64,000 nt of DNA from Candidatus Allochristensenella caecavium (GTDB lineage: Bacteria; Bacillota; Clostridia; Christensenellales; QAND01), in assembly GCA_904397865.1 (NCBI GenBank), contig CAJFOS010000016.1:62001-126000 (forward strand). Direction: 5' to 3'. Below, piece by piece: positions 17,836 through 26,066 of the stretch. The position numbers and the translations under genes were made by a program. The notes beneath the pieces were generated by a model. The model had not been told where the DNA came from. It searched no databases and was given only the letters and a program-made list of their open reading frames with translations. Positions within the stretch are counted from its first letter, which is position 1. Each line of letters opens with the position of its first letter.

Positions 17836-18933
17836 ATGATTGGAACATTGACGGTGACAAGCTCACATGTGGTCTGTTCCTGTATCGACGTGCGCCGTGA
17901 TGGCTCCTACAGCATTCTTTCGGAAGCGCAGGTGGCATTTCCGGGCATCCGCAAGGGGAGGAATGTATCTGGTTTTGGTTTGCAGACTGCGGTGGCGCAG
18001 GCGGTGGGCGAGGCGGAAGAAATTGCTAAAGGCCGGATGAAGGAACTGCATGTTGGGGTGCCTGGCGCCTTTTGTGAGGTGCAGGTTTCAAGCCCGGTTG
18101 CCCAATCCGATGGCTATGGCGAACCGGCTGCACCGCAGGCGCATGAATACATGAACGATGATTTTGAACTGATTCACCGGATGCCATGGCCCAACCGGGG
18201 TCTGGCGCAGTATGGTCGCGGCGATAGCGTCTCGATTTTGGCGCGTCGGGACTATATTGGGGAAATCAACCGCGCATTGGATTTACTGCACATGCGTCCG
18301 GCGGCTTTTTATTCGCAAAATTTGGCGGAAGGGCTTTATATTATCCCAAGAAGTAGCCGCGAGCAGGTTGCTATTCTGCTCAATGTAGGGTATTATAATT
18401 CTAATATTTGCATCTTTCTTGGTGATGTGCAAATATATGGCGCGACGCTGTATTTAGGCGGCGCGCATATCGCGTCCGATTTGGCGTATGTGCTGGAATT
18501 GGAACGCAGCCAGGCTGAACAGCTGACAAGGCAGTTCGCCTTTGGCATTCATTATGAACCTGATGCGCAGGATTATATCCGCATGCCGGATGGAAAGTTG
18601 TGCGCGTTTAATCATCAGGAAGTGGAGCAGATTATTCTCTCCCGTATGGACGAAATCTGTGCGTTGATTGGACAAGCGGTGGAGCAAAGCGGCTTCCCGG
18701 TTACGGAATCAACAGTGGGGTATTTGCTCGGAGATGGTCTGCGCGATTTGCGCGGAAGCCGGGAATATATTAGTGCGCAGATTGGTTTTCCTGTCAAAGG
18801 GTTGCCGCTGGCGATTAACGATGGCGCTACGCGGTACGACACGGCATCGTTAGCGCTTTTGGAATTAATTTTGCAAAAGCGGGGCACACAACCAAAACAA
18901 TCTCGATTTTTCAATCGTTTTGCAAGAAAATGA
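17836..18933 (+). CDS. ftsA: Divergent FtsA-like cell division protein
   Basis: Protein of 365 residues immediately before ftsZ. Overall order fits the actin-like FtsA fold: a beta-rich N-terminus, a central 1C-like region, and a C-terminal basic-aromatic stretch (SRFFNRFARK, last ten residues) that looks like the FtsA membrane-targeting amphipathic helix. The ATP-binding loops are not recognisable: the phosphate-2 DxGGGT loop is replaced by NVGYYNSN at 183-190, and no phosphate-1 DxGT loop is visible at the N-terminus. Length is about 50 short of typical FtsA. ATG 17836 is eight bases after GGAGG; GTG 17830 is too close. It probably tethers FtsZ but may not hydrolyse ATP. Confidence 0.75.
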   Translation: MIGTLTVTSSHVVCSCIDVRRDGSYSILSEAQVAFPGIRKGRNVSGFGLQTAVAQAVGEAEEIAKGRMKELHVGVPGAFCEVQVSSPVAQSDGYGEPAAPQAHEYMNDDFELIHRMPWPNRGLAQYGRGDSVSILARRDYIGEINRALDLLHMRPAAFYSQNLAEGLYIIPRSSREQVAILLNVGYYNSNICIFLGDVQIYGATLYLGGAHIASDLAYVLELERSQAEQLTRQFAFGIHYEPDAQDYIRMPDGKLCAFNHQEVEQIILSRMDEICALIGQAVEQSGFPVTESTVGYLLGDGLRDLRGSREYISAQIGFPVKGLPLAINDGATRYDTASLALLELILQKRGTQPKQSRFFNRFARK

Positions 18934-18945
18934 GGAGGCTGGAAC

Positions 18946-20148
18946 ATGCTGGATATTGATATCGATTCGCAATTGGCGGCCATCAAAGTCATTGGCGTAG
19001 GCGGCGCGGGCAATAATGCCGTGAACCGCATGGTGCAATATGGACTGCGTGGGGTGGAGTTTTTGGCGGTGAATACCGACCGCCAAGCGCTGTATCTTTC
19101 GCAGGCGACGCAACGCATTCAAATCGGTGAGAAACTGACGCGCGGACTGGGTGCCGGCGCTAACCCGGAAATTGGACAGCGTGCGGCTGAGGAAAGCCGC
19201 GAGGACATTGCGGCAGCCATCCGTGGCAGCGATATGGTCTTTATCACGGCCGGCATGGGCGGCGGTACAGGAACCGGTGCCGCACCGGTCATTGCAGGGA
19301 TTGCGCGCGAGATGGGCATTTTGACAGTGGGTGTAGTGACACGGCCCTTCTCCTTTGAAGGAAAACAGCGGGCGCATAACGCAGACAAAGGCATCAATGA
19401 ATTGCAGAAAAATGTAGATACGCTTGTGATTATTCCCAATGACCGTCTGCTGACAGTCGTGGGGAAAGGAACGAGCATTTTGGATGCGTTCCGCATGGCG
19501 GATGATGTATTGCGCCAAGGCATTCAGGGCATCAGCGATTTGATTGCTGTGCCGAGCCTGATTAATCTGGACTTCGCAGATGTCAAAGCGATTATGGAAA
19601 ATAATGGCATTGCCCATATGGGCATTGGCATTGGCAATGGTGAAAACCGCGCGTTGGATGCAGCTAAGCAAGCTGTGCAAAGCCCGATGCTGGAAACGTC
19701 CATCGATGGCGCGCGCGGCGTGTTGCTGAATATTACGGGTGGACCGTCCATGACGATTATGGAAATCACCGAAGCGGCTGAAATGGTGCAACAGGCGGCA
19801 GACCCGGATGCCAACATCATCTTTGGTGCCGGCATTGACGAAGGTATGGGCGATGGCATCCGTATTACAGTTATTGCGACGGGTTTTGCGGGCAAGCGCA
19901 CCAGCAATATCCCGAATAAACCGCGCTATGCGGAGCCGGCGCGCAAAGAGCCGGTTCATCAGGCGCCTGCGGTACTGGAAGTAGAAGAGGATGAGGAGGA
20001 AGAACTCCAATTCGATACCTTCCAGCCCAAAGAGCGCACTACGCGTGTGCAGGAACGGCAGTCCTCGCGTACATTGTTCTCCCGTGAGCGAGATGACAAT
20101 GACGACGATGATTTGGAGATTCCGACCTGGTTGCGCCGCAATCGTTAA
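18946..20148 (+). CDS. ftsZ: Cell division GTPase FtsZ
   Basis: Tubulin-like GTPase of 400 residues that forms the Z ring. The N-terminal [10 protein letters not shown] loop, the tubulin signature GGGTGTG near residue 106 and the T7 loop NLDFADVK are intact. A variable acidic linker of about 60 residues leads to the C-terminal peptide [12 protein letters not shown], the docking site for FtsA, SepF and other partners. It sits 12 bases after the ftsA-like gene with GAGGAGG upstream, and a strong terminator follows. Confidence 0.98.
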   Translation: MLDIDIDSQLAAIKVIGVGGAGNNAVNRMVQYGLRGVEFLAVNTDRQALYLSQATQRIQIGEKLTRGLGAGANPEIGQRAAEESREDIAAAIRGSDMVFITAGMGGGTGTGAAPVIAGIAREMGILTVGVVTRPFSFEGKQRAHNADKGINELQKNVDTLVIIPNDRLLTVVGKGTSILDAFRMADDVLRQGIQGISDLIAVPSLINLDFADVKAIMENNGIAHMGIGIGNGENRALDAAKQAVQSPMLETSIDGARGVLLNITGGPSMTIMEITEAAEMVQQAADPDANIIFGAGIDEGMGDGIRITVIATGFAGKRTSNIPNKPRYAEPARKEPVHQAPAVLEVEEDEEEELQFDTFQPKERTTRVQERQSSRTLFSRERDDNDDDDLEIPTWLRRNR

Positions 20149-20155
20149 ACGAAAC

Positions 20156-20187
20156 AAAAAAGGGGCAGGTTTCCTGCCCCTTTTTTT
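20156..20187. terminator. Bidirectional terminator between ftsZ and the minus-strand pair
   Basis: AGGGGCAGG (20161-20169) pairs with CCTGCCCCT around a TTT loop, with six A residues on the left and seven T residues on the right, so it can stop transcription from both directions. It serves ftsZ and probably also the convergent gene ending at 20316. Confidence 0.9.
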
Positions 20188-20315
20188 GTTTTATGAGAAA
20201 TGGATAAACGCGTTTTGACAGCCCCAAAATGGAAGCGCCTTGGTGTGGTTGGAGGAAGTCTATCCTTTGCAGATAAAGCCCCTATGTGCACAGTTGCCAT
20301 TTTTTCTGCGCATTT

Positions 20316-21257
20316 CTATAGACCTTGTATATCCGGCGCCGTTTGGACCGGATGCCCCGTATCTGCTGATTCCGGTGCGCTGTATTCAAAACTGGCCCGT
20401 TCGCTGATGTGGTCGAATAAAAGCTGGCTGCCTTCCCAAAAACGGTAGCGAACCCGGCAGGAGGGGCTTTCATGGATGACACGTGACATATTTCCCCGCA
20501 CAGGCGCTTGCAGTGGCTGTGCAGATGGGTGGAGAAGCTGTACATGAAGCCGGTGGCTTCCCTGCTCAAGGAGCACATGCGTGGGAGAATGTGCCAAAAT
20601 ACGCACGCCGCAATAGGTGGCCAGACGGTAGGATTTGCCCTGATATACGATGGCACAGATGCATCCAGTAAACGGAAATGTTCCGATGGGGACGGTGGCA
20701 AGAGCGAGCATGATACACGCGCTGTCTGTATCCAGGTCGTTGGTTTGCGTCCACAGATATGCGGAGGGGAAGGAGGTCCCCCAGTCCTTTTCTATATAAC
20801 CGGTATCCGCATCAAAGCAATAGGGCGTGCCGTTGAGCGTTAGTGTACCGGCGGCTGAATGAAACAGGCTGAGGATGCCGTGGTTGCACTGTAAAAACGG
20901 TAAAAAGCGAAAAGGGCCCATGATATCCGTTTCGGGCAGATGCCAAGGCCCATAGGAGAGCGCCCCTGTAAGATGGCAGGAAGGTGTATGGACATCCAAA
21001 AGGATTCCGTCTGTGTCAAAGTGATTGCGCCCCAGTTGTACATGAAATTGGCGCGGGTTTGCATAAAAATCCGCAGCGGAAAAAGGGATATGAAACGATT
21101 GCCGGTCAGCGATGATTTGTAAAGATGCGCTGGCCTGACCGGCTGTATCCACATGGTAAGCAGGGATAAGGGCAAGGGTTTGTGCCGCGTTCTGATGTTT
21201 GAGATACCAGCCTTCGAAAAAACGGCGGCGTTTTTTTTCGCCATGAAACTGAAGCAT
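20316..21257 (-). CDS. Tocopherol cyclase-like family protein
   Basis: Protein of 313 residues on the minus strand. It shows the hallmarks of the tocopherol-cyclase-like family: FFEGWYLKHQ near the N-terminus, a central HGILSLFH segment and YIEKDWGTSFP near residue 154, in a tryptophan- and aromatic-rich beta-sandwich-like sequence. In plants and cyanobacteria the family closes the chromanol ring of vitamin E; Bacillota members have no known reaction and no other tocopherol gene is nearby. AGGAGG lies five bases before the ATG. The gene reads against all its neighbours except yjbR, with which it probably forms an operon (67-base gap). Confidence 0.85.
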   Translation of the reverse strand: MLQFHGEKKRRRFFEGWYLKHQNAAQTLALIPAYHVDTAGQASASLQIIADRQSFHIPFSAADFYANPRQFHVQLGRNHFDTDGILLDVHTPSCHLTGALSYGPWHLPETDIMGPFRFLPFLQCNHGILSLFHSAAGTLTLNGTPYCFDADTGYIEKDWGTSFPSAYLWTQTNDLDTDSACIMLALATVPIGTFPFTGCICAIVYQGKSYRLATYCGVRILAHSPTHVLLEQGSHRLHVQLLHPSAQPLQAPVRGNMSRVIHESPSCRVRYRFWEGSQLLFDHISERASFEYSAPESADTGHPVQTAPDIQGL

Positions 21258-21324
21258 AAGAGCCTCCTGCTTTTTTTCTTAGTATGCGCATGCGGAGGCA
21301 AAACAAAACAAGGGCACGATTTTT

Positions 21325-21666
21325 TCAGCGAGTATATTTTTTGCCAGGGGCAGTGAGCGCATAACTGATATCAACCAACCGGGCAATCACTTTGTCGGGG
21401 ACGTCGCCCTGTGTGAAAACAGTGTTCCAGTGCGTTTTATTCATATGCCAGGCAGGTACGATGTCGGTATAGATATGCCGCAGGAGAGCGGATTCTTCCG
21501 GCGGACATTTTAAATTGATGATAACACGACCTTGCCAGTGTGTGATGAGTGCAAACCACTTTCCGTTGCCGGCGTGTTTGATAACAGCGTGTGGTTCGTC
21601 AAACGGATAGGCCAGAGATGCATCTGGGTATTGCAGGCAAATGTGAATCAATGCGTCCATATTCAT
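21325..21666 (-). CDS. MmcQ/YjbR family protein
   Basis: Protein of 113 residues of the YjbR (DUF419) family, a small double-wing DNA-binding-like fold of unknown role. Typical blocks are YPFDEPHAVIKHAGNGKWFAL, INLKCPPE and MNKTHWNTV. A GGAGGGG site lies about seven bases before the ATG at 21666, and the promoter upstream overlaps an 8-bp inverted repeat. The product is the promoter-proximal member of the minus-strand pair, and it could be the pair's own regulator, though the family is not an established repressor. Confidence 0.87.
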   Translation of the reverse strand: MNMDALIHICLQYPDASLAYPFDEPHAVIKHAGNGKWFALITHWQGRVIINLKCPPEESALLRHIYTDIVPAWHMNKTHWNTVFTQGDVPDKVIARLVDISYALTAPGKKYTR

Positions 21667-21682
21667 ATAAACCCCTCCGTTT

Positions 21683-21716
21683 TTTGTAGTTTCATTGTAT
21701 AAACTGTCACTACAAA
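21683..21716 (-). repeat. Inverted repeat over the minus-strand promoter (operator candidate)
   Basis: TTTGTAGT (21683-21690) and ACTACAAA (21709-21716) form a perfect 8-bp inverted repeat with an 18-base spacer. One arm abuts the -35 element and the other lies just downstream of the -10, the placement expected of an operator. The TACA/TGTA cores recall BlaI/CopY-type sites, but no such repressor gene is in the window. Confidence 0.45.
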
Positions 21717-21722
21717 TGACAA
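21694..21722 (-). promoter_or_regulatory. Promoter of the minus-strand yjbR-cyclase pair
   Basis: Read on the minus strand: TTGTCA (21722-21717) then 17 bases, then TACAAT (21699-21694). It is 28 bases from the yjbR start codon. Confidence 0.75.
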
Positions 21723-21837
21723 GCGGAGGAAAATGGCTTGTCCTGGCTATTTTTGCAGGGTGTTCTTTTTTCGCGCCGTTCTACAATTTATCCCATATGC
21801 GTATTTATATAATGCTGGCGTGAGGAGGGGGGACGCC

Positions 21838-22677
21838 ATGCGCGTATATATCGAACTTGTCTTTTTGGATAATTTCGCCATGGACTATCTGCTGCTGTAT
21901 ACGGTAGGGAAGTGTTGGTGGCCGGCCCCGTCCCGAATGCGCTGCGTTGGGAGCGCCTTGCTGGGCGCCATTTATGCTGTAATAGCACCGCTGCGTGGTT
22001 GGACATTCCTGTTGCATCCAGCGGTGAAAGTATTGATGAGCATGGGGTTGGTAGGCCTTGCGTACAGGCCGCGAACATGGCCTTCTTTTTTTAAACGTTT
22101 TGCCGCCTTTTGGGCGCTTTCACTGCTTGCAGCTGGGGCGCTGATGGGGGCGGGCGCCTTAGCAGGCAGCCTGATGGTCAGCGGTGGCCTGCTGGTGATG
22201 TCCGGTCCTCCTTTATGGGTGGCGCTGTTGGTGCTTTGGGGGGTGTTTACAGGCGGCCACAAGTTGTTTTATGCGCTCAAAAGGCGCGCAGCAGCCCTGC
22301 CGCAAAGTGTTGTCGTGGAACTGTTGTGGCAGGAGAAACGGGTGGAGATTCCCGGGCTGGTGGACACTGGCAGCCAGCTGCATGACCCCTCTACGGGACA
22401 GCCGGTGATTCTATTGCCACGCGGTGTTCTATCCGGGCTGGAAGAAGTGACGGAACAGACAGCGGCAGCCCTTTCGCTTGTCCTGGCCCGGATTCCCTAT
22501 CACACCATTGATGGTCCGGGATGGATGAACGGGTTTTATCACAAGGATGTTACATTGCGGTATCAGGCACGCGTACAAACACTGCAGGCAGTGCTTGCCT
22601 TTGTTCCGGATGGTAAGGTGAACCGTGCGATTGTACCCGCCCAGGCGTGCATTGATTGGTTAGGAGGAGCGGAATGA
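21838..22677 (+). CDS. spoIIGA: Sporulation sigma-E processing peptidase SpoIIGA
   Basis: Membrane-embedded aspartic protease of 279 residues that removes the pro-sequence of SigE in the mother cell. Five hydrophobic segments fill residues 1-140; the soluble protease half carries the catalytic aspartate in LVDTGSQL near residue 178. The frame is open from 21733, but ATG 21838 after GAGGAGGGGGG gives the family N-terminus ([12 protein letters not shown]). A TATAAT at 21808-21813 could be part of its promoter, but no -35 or clear Spo0A box is seen. The stop overlaps the sigE start. Confidence 0.93.
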   Translation: MRVYIELVFLDNFAMDYLLLYTVGKCWWPAPSRMRCVGSALLGAIYAVIAPLRGWTFLLHPAVKVLMSMGLVGLAYRPRTWPSFFKRFAAFWALSLLAAGALMGAGALAGSLMVSGGLLVMSGPPLWVALLVLWGVFTGGHKLFYALKRRAAALPQSVVVELLWQEKRVEIPGLVDTGSQLHDPSTGQPVILLPRGVLSGLEEVTEQTAAALSLVLARIPYHTIDGPGWMNGFYHKDVTLRYQARVQTLQAVLAFVPDGKVNRAIVPAQACIDWLGGAE

Positions 22678-23390
22678 ACAAGATTTTCAGTTGGATACAC
22701 AAGCAATGGCAGCGGCTTCGGATGGCGCTGTTCGGCGCGGCGGACGTTTTTTACATCGGCGGCAGTCAGCCTCTGCCCCCGCCGTTGAATATGGAACAGG
22801 AAGTAGCGCTGGTTCAACGGGTGGCACAGGGGGATGTTGCTGCCAAGGAGACGCTAATAGAACATAATTTGCGGCTGGTGGTATATATTGCGCGCAAATT
22901 TGAAAACACGGGCATCGGAATTGAGGACTTGATTTCCACGGGCACGATTGGCCTTATCAAAGCGGTGAACACCTTTGATGGGGAAAAGAAAATTAAGTTG
23001 GCGACCTATGCATCCCGCTGCATTGAAAATGAAATTCTTATGCATCTGCGCAAAACCTCGCGCATTCGCTATGAAATCAGCATTGATGAACCATTGAATG
23101 TGGATTGGGACGGCAACGAACTGCTGCTTTCGGATATCCTGGGTACGGAACCGGATATTGTAGTGCGCCCGTTTGAAGAACAGTCCGACCGAAATAGTCT
23201 ATATGAAGCGGTAACGCATCTGACGCCGCGCGAACGCAGGATTGTCGAGCTTCGTTTCGGCCTGTGCGGGCAAGAGGAAAAGACACAAAAACAGGTGGCG
23301 GACCTGCTGGGGATTTCACAATCCTATATTTCACGCCTGGAAAAACGCATTATTAAGCGCCTGCAAAAGGATATGGTCAGTAATATTTAG
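22674..23390 (+). CDS. sigE: RNA polymerase sporulation sigma factor SigE (pro-form)
   Basis: Mother-cell sigma factor of 238 residues. The first ~28 residues form a basic, amphipathic pro-sequence ending near the [13 protein letters not shown] segment, the position where SpoIIGA cleaves in B. subtilis. Region 2 ([18 protein letters not shown]) and the region 4 helix-turn-helix ([20 protein letters not shown]) are intact. ATG 22674 overlaps the spoIIGA stop (ATGA), keeping protease and substrate in one transcript. sigG follows after 77 bases. Confidence 0.97.
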   Translation: MNKIFSWIHKQWQRLRMALFGAADVFYIGGSQPLPPPLNMEQEVALVQRVAQGDVAAKETLIEHNLRLVVYIARKFENTGIGIEDLISTGTIGLIKAVNTFDGEKKIKLATYASRCIENEILMHLRKTSRIRYEISIDEPLNVDWDGNELLLSDILGTEPDIVVRPFEEQSDRNSLYEAVTHLTPRERRIVELRFGLCGQEEKTQKQVADLLGISQSYISRLEKRIIKRLQKDMVSNI

Positions 23391-23403
23391 CGCTTCTGGT
23401 AAA

Positions 23404-23433
23404 GAATAGAAAGGGTGGAAAATGGCCATGCTA
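23404..23433 (+). promoter_or_regulatory. SigF/SigG-like promoter before sigG
   Basis: GAATA at 23404-23408 fits the GHATR -35 of forespore promoters. Fifteen bases later GGCCATGCTA (23424-23433) matches 8 of 10 positions of the SigF -10, and the same stretch read as CATGCTA with an 18-base spacer is one base from the SigG -10 CATACTA. Pattern match only; the predicted start point falls inside the hairpin at 23435-23457. Confidence 0.4.
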
Positions 23434-23434
23434 A

Positions 23435-23457
23435 TTACGACCTCTTTCGGGTCGTAA
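23435..23457 (+). promoter_or_regulatory. Hairpin abutting the sigG ribosome binding site
   Basis: TTACGACC (23435-23442) and GGTCGTAA (23450-23457) make a perfect 8-bp stem with a 7-base loop. The 3' arm ends where AAGGAGGAG, the sigG ribosome binding site, begins. There is no T tract, so it is not a terminator. In B. subtilis a leader hairpin is reported to lower sigG translation, and this may be the equivalent. Confidence 0.55.
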
Positions 23458-23467
23458 GGAGGAGCGC

Positions 23468-24241
23468 ATGGCGATTCATAAAGTGGAAATCTGCGGGGTG
23501 CAGACTTCGCAGCTCGAAGTATTGGATGACAAAACGATGAAGGAACTGTTGCAGCGCATTCAACAAGGAGACGAGGCGGCACGGGAGACCTTCGTCAAGG
23601 GTAACTTGCGACTGGTATTGAGCGTAATTCAACGTTTTCATAACCGCGGGGAGAGTGCGGATGATTTGTTCCAGATTGGATGTATTGGACTCATCAAAGC
23701 GATAGACCATTTCGATTTGTCGCAAAATGTGCGCTTTTCGACCTATGCCGTTCCTATGATTATTGGGGAAATCCGACGCTATCTGCGGGATAACAACCCG
23801 ATTCGGGTATCCCGCTCGCTGCGAGACACCGCGTACAAGGTGCTCCAAGTGCGCAACCAACTGGCGGGAGAATCCGGCAAGGAACCCAGCGTGGAGGAGA
23901 TTGCGGAAAAGATGGAGCTCCCAGTGGAAGAAGTGGTGTTTGCCCTGCAGGCCATTCAGGACCCGGTTTCGCTATTCGAACCCATTTTCAACGACGGCGA
24001 GGATGCCATCTTTGTTATGGACCAGGTGAGCGACCAGCGGATTGACCAGGAAAATTGGCTGCAATCCATTGCGCTGGAAGAGGCTATCGGCCGATTGGGA
24101 GAAAGAGAACAGAATATCCTCTACAGGCGGTTCTTCCAGGGGCGGACACAGATGGAAGTGGCGGAAGAGATTGGCATCAGCCAGGCGCAGGTATCACGTC
24201 TGGAAAAGACCGCGCTGAAAAATATACGTAAATACTACTGA
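23468..24241 (+). CDS. sigG: RNA polymerase sporulation sigma factor SigG
   Basis: Late forespore sigma factor of 257 residues. It has the SigG-specific N-terminus (KVEICGVQTSQL), region 2 (DDLFQIGCIGLIKAIDHFD), region 3 and the region 4 helix-turn-helix ending in AQVSRLEK. The order spoIIGA-sigE-sigG is the Bacillota standard. ATG 23468 has AAGGAGG directly downstream of an 8-bp hairpin, so translation may be damped. A strong terminator follows the stop codon. Confidence 0.97.
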   Translation: MAIHKVEICGVQTSQLEVLDDKTMKELLQRIQQGDEAARETFVKGNLRLVLSVIQRFHNRGESADDLFQIGCIGLIKAIDHFDLSQNVRFSTYAVPMIIGEIRRYLRDNNPIRVSRSLRDTAYKVLQVRNQLAGESGKEPSVEEIAEKMELPVEEVVFALQAIQDPVSLFEPIFNDGEDAIFVMDQVSDQRIDQENWLQSIALEEAIGRLGEREQNILYRRFFQGRTQMEVAEEIGISQAQVSRLEKTALKNIRKYY

Positions 24242-24257
24242 ATAGCCCCAAGATGGG

Positions 24258-24283
24258 AAAGCGGACATTCGTCCGCTTTTTTT
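24258..24283 (+). terminator. Terminator after sigG
   Basis: AAAGCGGAC (24258-24266) pairs with GTCCGCTTT (24271-24279) over an ATTC loop, followed by T residues to 24283. Confidence 0.92.
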
Positions 24284-24312
24284 CACGTTTTCTTGCAATT
24301 ACGCATAGGATA
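24284..24312 (+). promoter_or_regulatory. Sporulation-sigma-like promoter before ylmC
   Basis: CATAGGATA at 24304-24312 with CAC at 24284-24286 seventeen bases upstream resembles a SigK-type promoter. The 13-base block at 24302-24314 is identical to that before murA. Here the downstream gene belongs to a sporulation-associated family, which makes the reading more credible. Confidence 0.45.
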
Positions 24313-24340
24313 GAAGAGCGCAGCGGGAAGGGGTGGGCAA

Positions 24341-24613
24341 ATGGAACGCTATTGTGAACTGAGAGAGAAGGATGTTGTCAACATCTTTGACGGCCGCCGG
24401 ATTGGGTTCGTTTCGGATTTGAATATCGATACATGCAACGGTACAATTCTGGCATTGATTGTACCGACGTGCGGAAAGATGTTCAACTGGTTCCGCGGCA
24501 GCGAAGAGGTTATTATTCCGTGGAATAAGGTAATTAAAATCGGCAACGATGTGATTCTGGTAGAAATCGATGTCGCGACAGACTATCAATCTCCGGAACG
24601 GTGTTGTCGATAA
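24341..24613 (+). CDS. ylmC: YlmC/YmxH family sporulation protein (PRC-barrel)
   Basis: Small protein of 90 residues with one PRC-barrel-like beta domain (LREKDVVNIFDGRRIGFVSDL...), the YlmC/YmxH family found next to sporulation sigma factors in nearly all spore-forming Clostridia. Its biochemical role is unknown. GGGAAGGGG precedes the ATG. It stands alone between the sigG terminator and the nrdR promoter, behind a possible sporulation-specific promoter. Confidence 0.9.
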   Translation: MERYCELREKDVVNIFDGRRIGFVSDLNIDTCNGTILALIVPTCGKMFNWFRGSEEVIIPWNKVIKIGNDVILVEIDVATDYQSPERCCR

Positions 24614-24633
24614 AGGAAGAAAGGGGGAAAGGA

Positions 24634-24664
24634 TTGTACAAACGTTTCTTACCTATGGTATAAT
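24634..24664 (+). promoter_or_regulatory. Sigma-A extended -10 promoter for nrdR
   Basis: ATGGTATAAT at 24655-24664 gives a TGN-extended perfect -10. TTGTAC at 24634-24639 is a possible -35 with a long 19-base spacer. Confidence 0.7.
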
Positions 24665-24699
24665 CAAGCCAAATATGTACAGAAGTAGAGGCGCTGGAC

Positions 24700-25164
24700 A
24701 TGAAGTGTATGTACTGTGAACACACGGAAAGCAAAGTCATCGATTCCCGTCCGACGGATGAGGGGACGGTGATTCGCCGCCGTCGCGAATGCCTGCGTTG
24801 CGGCCGCCGTTTTACCACGTATGAAAAGATTGAACAGACGCCCATGCTGGTGGTCAAAAAAGACGGGCGGCGCGAGGTGTTTGACCCGGATAAAATCCGC
24901 AGCGGCATTTTACGTGCAACGGAAAAACGGCCGGTGAGCATTGAACAGATTGATGCGCTGGTGGAACAGATTGAAAAATCGTTGTATAACACGCTGGAGC
25001 GTGAAGTGGAAAGCGTGAAGATTGGCGAACTGGTGATGGATGGTCTCAAAGCACTGGACCCGGTAGCCTATGTACGCTTTGCTTCCGTATACAGGCAGTT
25101 TACGGACATTGATACATTTCGGCGGGAACTGGAAAAATTGTTGGCGGAAACGGAGACAAAATGA
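24700..25164 (+). CDS. nrdR: Ribonucleotide reductase repressor NrdR
   Basis: Zinc-ribbon plus ATP-cone regulator of 154 residues that senses ATP/dATP and represses ribonucleotide reductase genes. Cys3, Cys6, Cys31 and Cys34 form the zinc ribbon, with the [17 protein letters not shown] stretch of the family; the ATP cone starts near residue 47 ([17 protein letters not shown]). No nrd gene and no clear NrdR box lie in the window. The stop overlaps the next start (ATGA). Confidence 0.96.
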   Translation: MKCMYCEHTESKVIDSRPTDEGTVIRRRRECLRCGRRFTTYEKIEQTPMLVVKKDGRREVFDPDKIRSGILRATEKRPVSIEQIDALVEQIEKSLYNTLEREVESVKIGELVMDGLKALDPVAYVRFASVYRQFTDIDTFRRELEKLLAETETK

Positions 25165-26048
25165 TGGAAGCATTGCGCTGCCCGATGGCTTCTGCTGCGT
25201 TTGCTCAATGGCTGAGCCGGACGCAGTCCGGGTTTTGTTATGAGGAAAAGCAGGGCGTTGGTTTTTTTACCATCCCAATGTTTACGCAAACGGGCGAGGT
25301 TGTGCACGGGTTTTCCACACGCATTGGCGGCATCAGCGAGGGCTGTTATGCTTCGATGAATCTTTCGTTTACCCGCCATCATTCGCTGCAGGAGACGGAA
25401 CTCAATTTCAGCATTGCCAGCCGTGCCATTGGAATGGAACCTGAAAACCTGGTGATTGTCAATGGCAACCACGGCGTAGCAGTACAACGCGTAGGCCGGG
25501 AACAGCGTGGCGATGGGCTGGCGCGGGCCTACACAGCACAGGACGCGGCCTTTGACGGCATGATTACCAATGAGAGGCAGACAGCGTTGGTCACCATCCA
25601 TGCCGATTGTACACCGGTCTTTGCATTCGACCCGGTACACAAGGCAATTGGCCTGTGTCACGCGGGCTGGCGCGGCACAGTCAATGGAATGATTGATGCG
25701 CTAATTGCGCATATGCAGGCACAGTTTAATACGGCGCCGTCAGATTTGCTGATGGCAATTGGCCCGAATATTGGCGCCTGCTGTTTTGAAGTGGATGTGG
25801 ATGTAGCGCAGGCCTTTGAACGGACATTTGTCCAAGCAGGGTGCGTACATATGACAAGCAAACCGGGTAAATATCGGGTAAACCTGGCGCATGCGGCCGC
25901 TTATCAGATGTTCAACCGAGGGGTTGCTGCCGAACACGTGACGATGGCACATCTGTGCACCTGCTGCAATGAGACGCTGTTTCATTCCTATCGCCGCGAT
26001 GGAAAACAGGGCGGCGCGATGGCGTCCTTTTTGCAACTGAATCCATAA
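25161..26048 (+). CDS. pgeF: Laccase-domain purine nucleosidase PgeF (YfiH/YlmD)
   Basis: Protein of 295 residues of the multicopper-like YfiH family, now known to be zinc-dependent purine nucleoside phosphorylase/deaminase-type enzymes and linked to peptidoglycan editing. Metal ligands are readable in the [10 protein letters not shown] and LCHAGWRGT motifs (His, Cys, His). A histidine-rich N-terminal part (FTRHHS) is also typical. It overlaps nrdR by four bases; ATG 25161 or the adjacent ATG 25164 could be the start. Confidence 0.9.
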   Translation: MMEALRCPMASAAFAQWLSRTQSGFCYEEKQGVGFFTIPMFTQTGEVVHGFSTRIGGISEGCYASMNLSFTRHHSLQETELNFSIASRAIGMEPENLVIVNGNHGVAVQRVGREQRGDGLARAYTAQDAAFDGMITNERQTALVTIHADCTPVFAFDPVHKAIGLCHAGWRGTVNGMIDALIAHMQAQFNTAPSDLLMAIGPNIGACCFEVDVDVAQAFERTFVQAGCVHMTSKPGKYRVNLAHAAAYQMFNRGVAAEHVTMAHLCTCCNETLFHSYRRDGKQGGAMASFLQLNP

Positions 26049-26066
26049 ACTGAAGGAGTACTGAAG

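Noticed and set aside
18865-20157. 430-residue open frame antisense to ftsZ
   Set aside because: It lies wholly opposite the conserved ftsZ gene, has a low-complexity His/Arg/Asn-rich product without domains, and has no promoter or ribosome binding site.
21736-21813. Spo0A box and sigma-A promoter for spoIIGA
   Set aside because: A TATAAT and loosely similar TTGTCC and TTCG stretches exist, but none fits the 0A-box consensus or has an acceptable -35, so I did not call a site.
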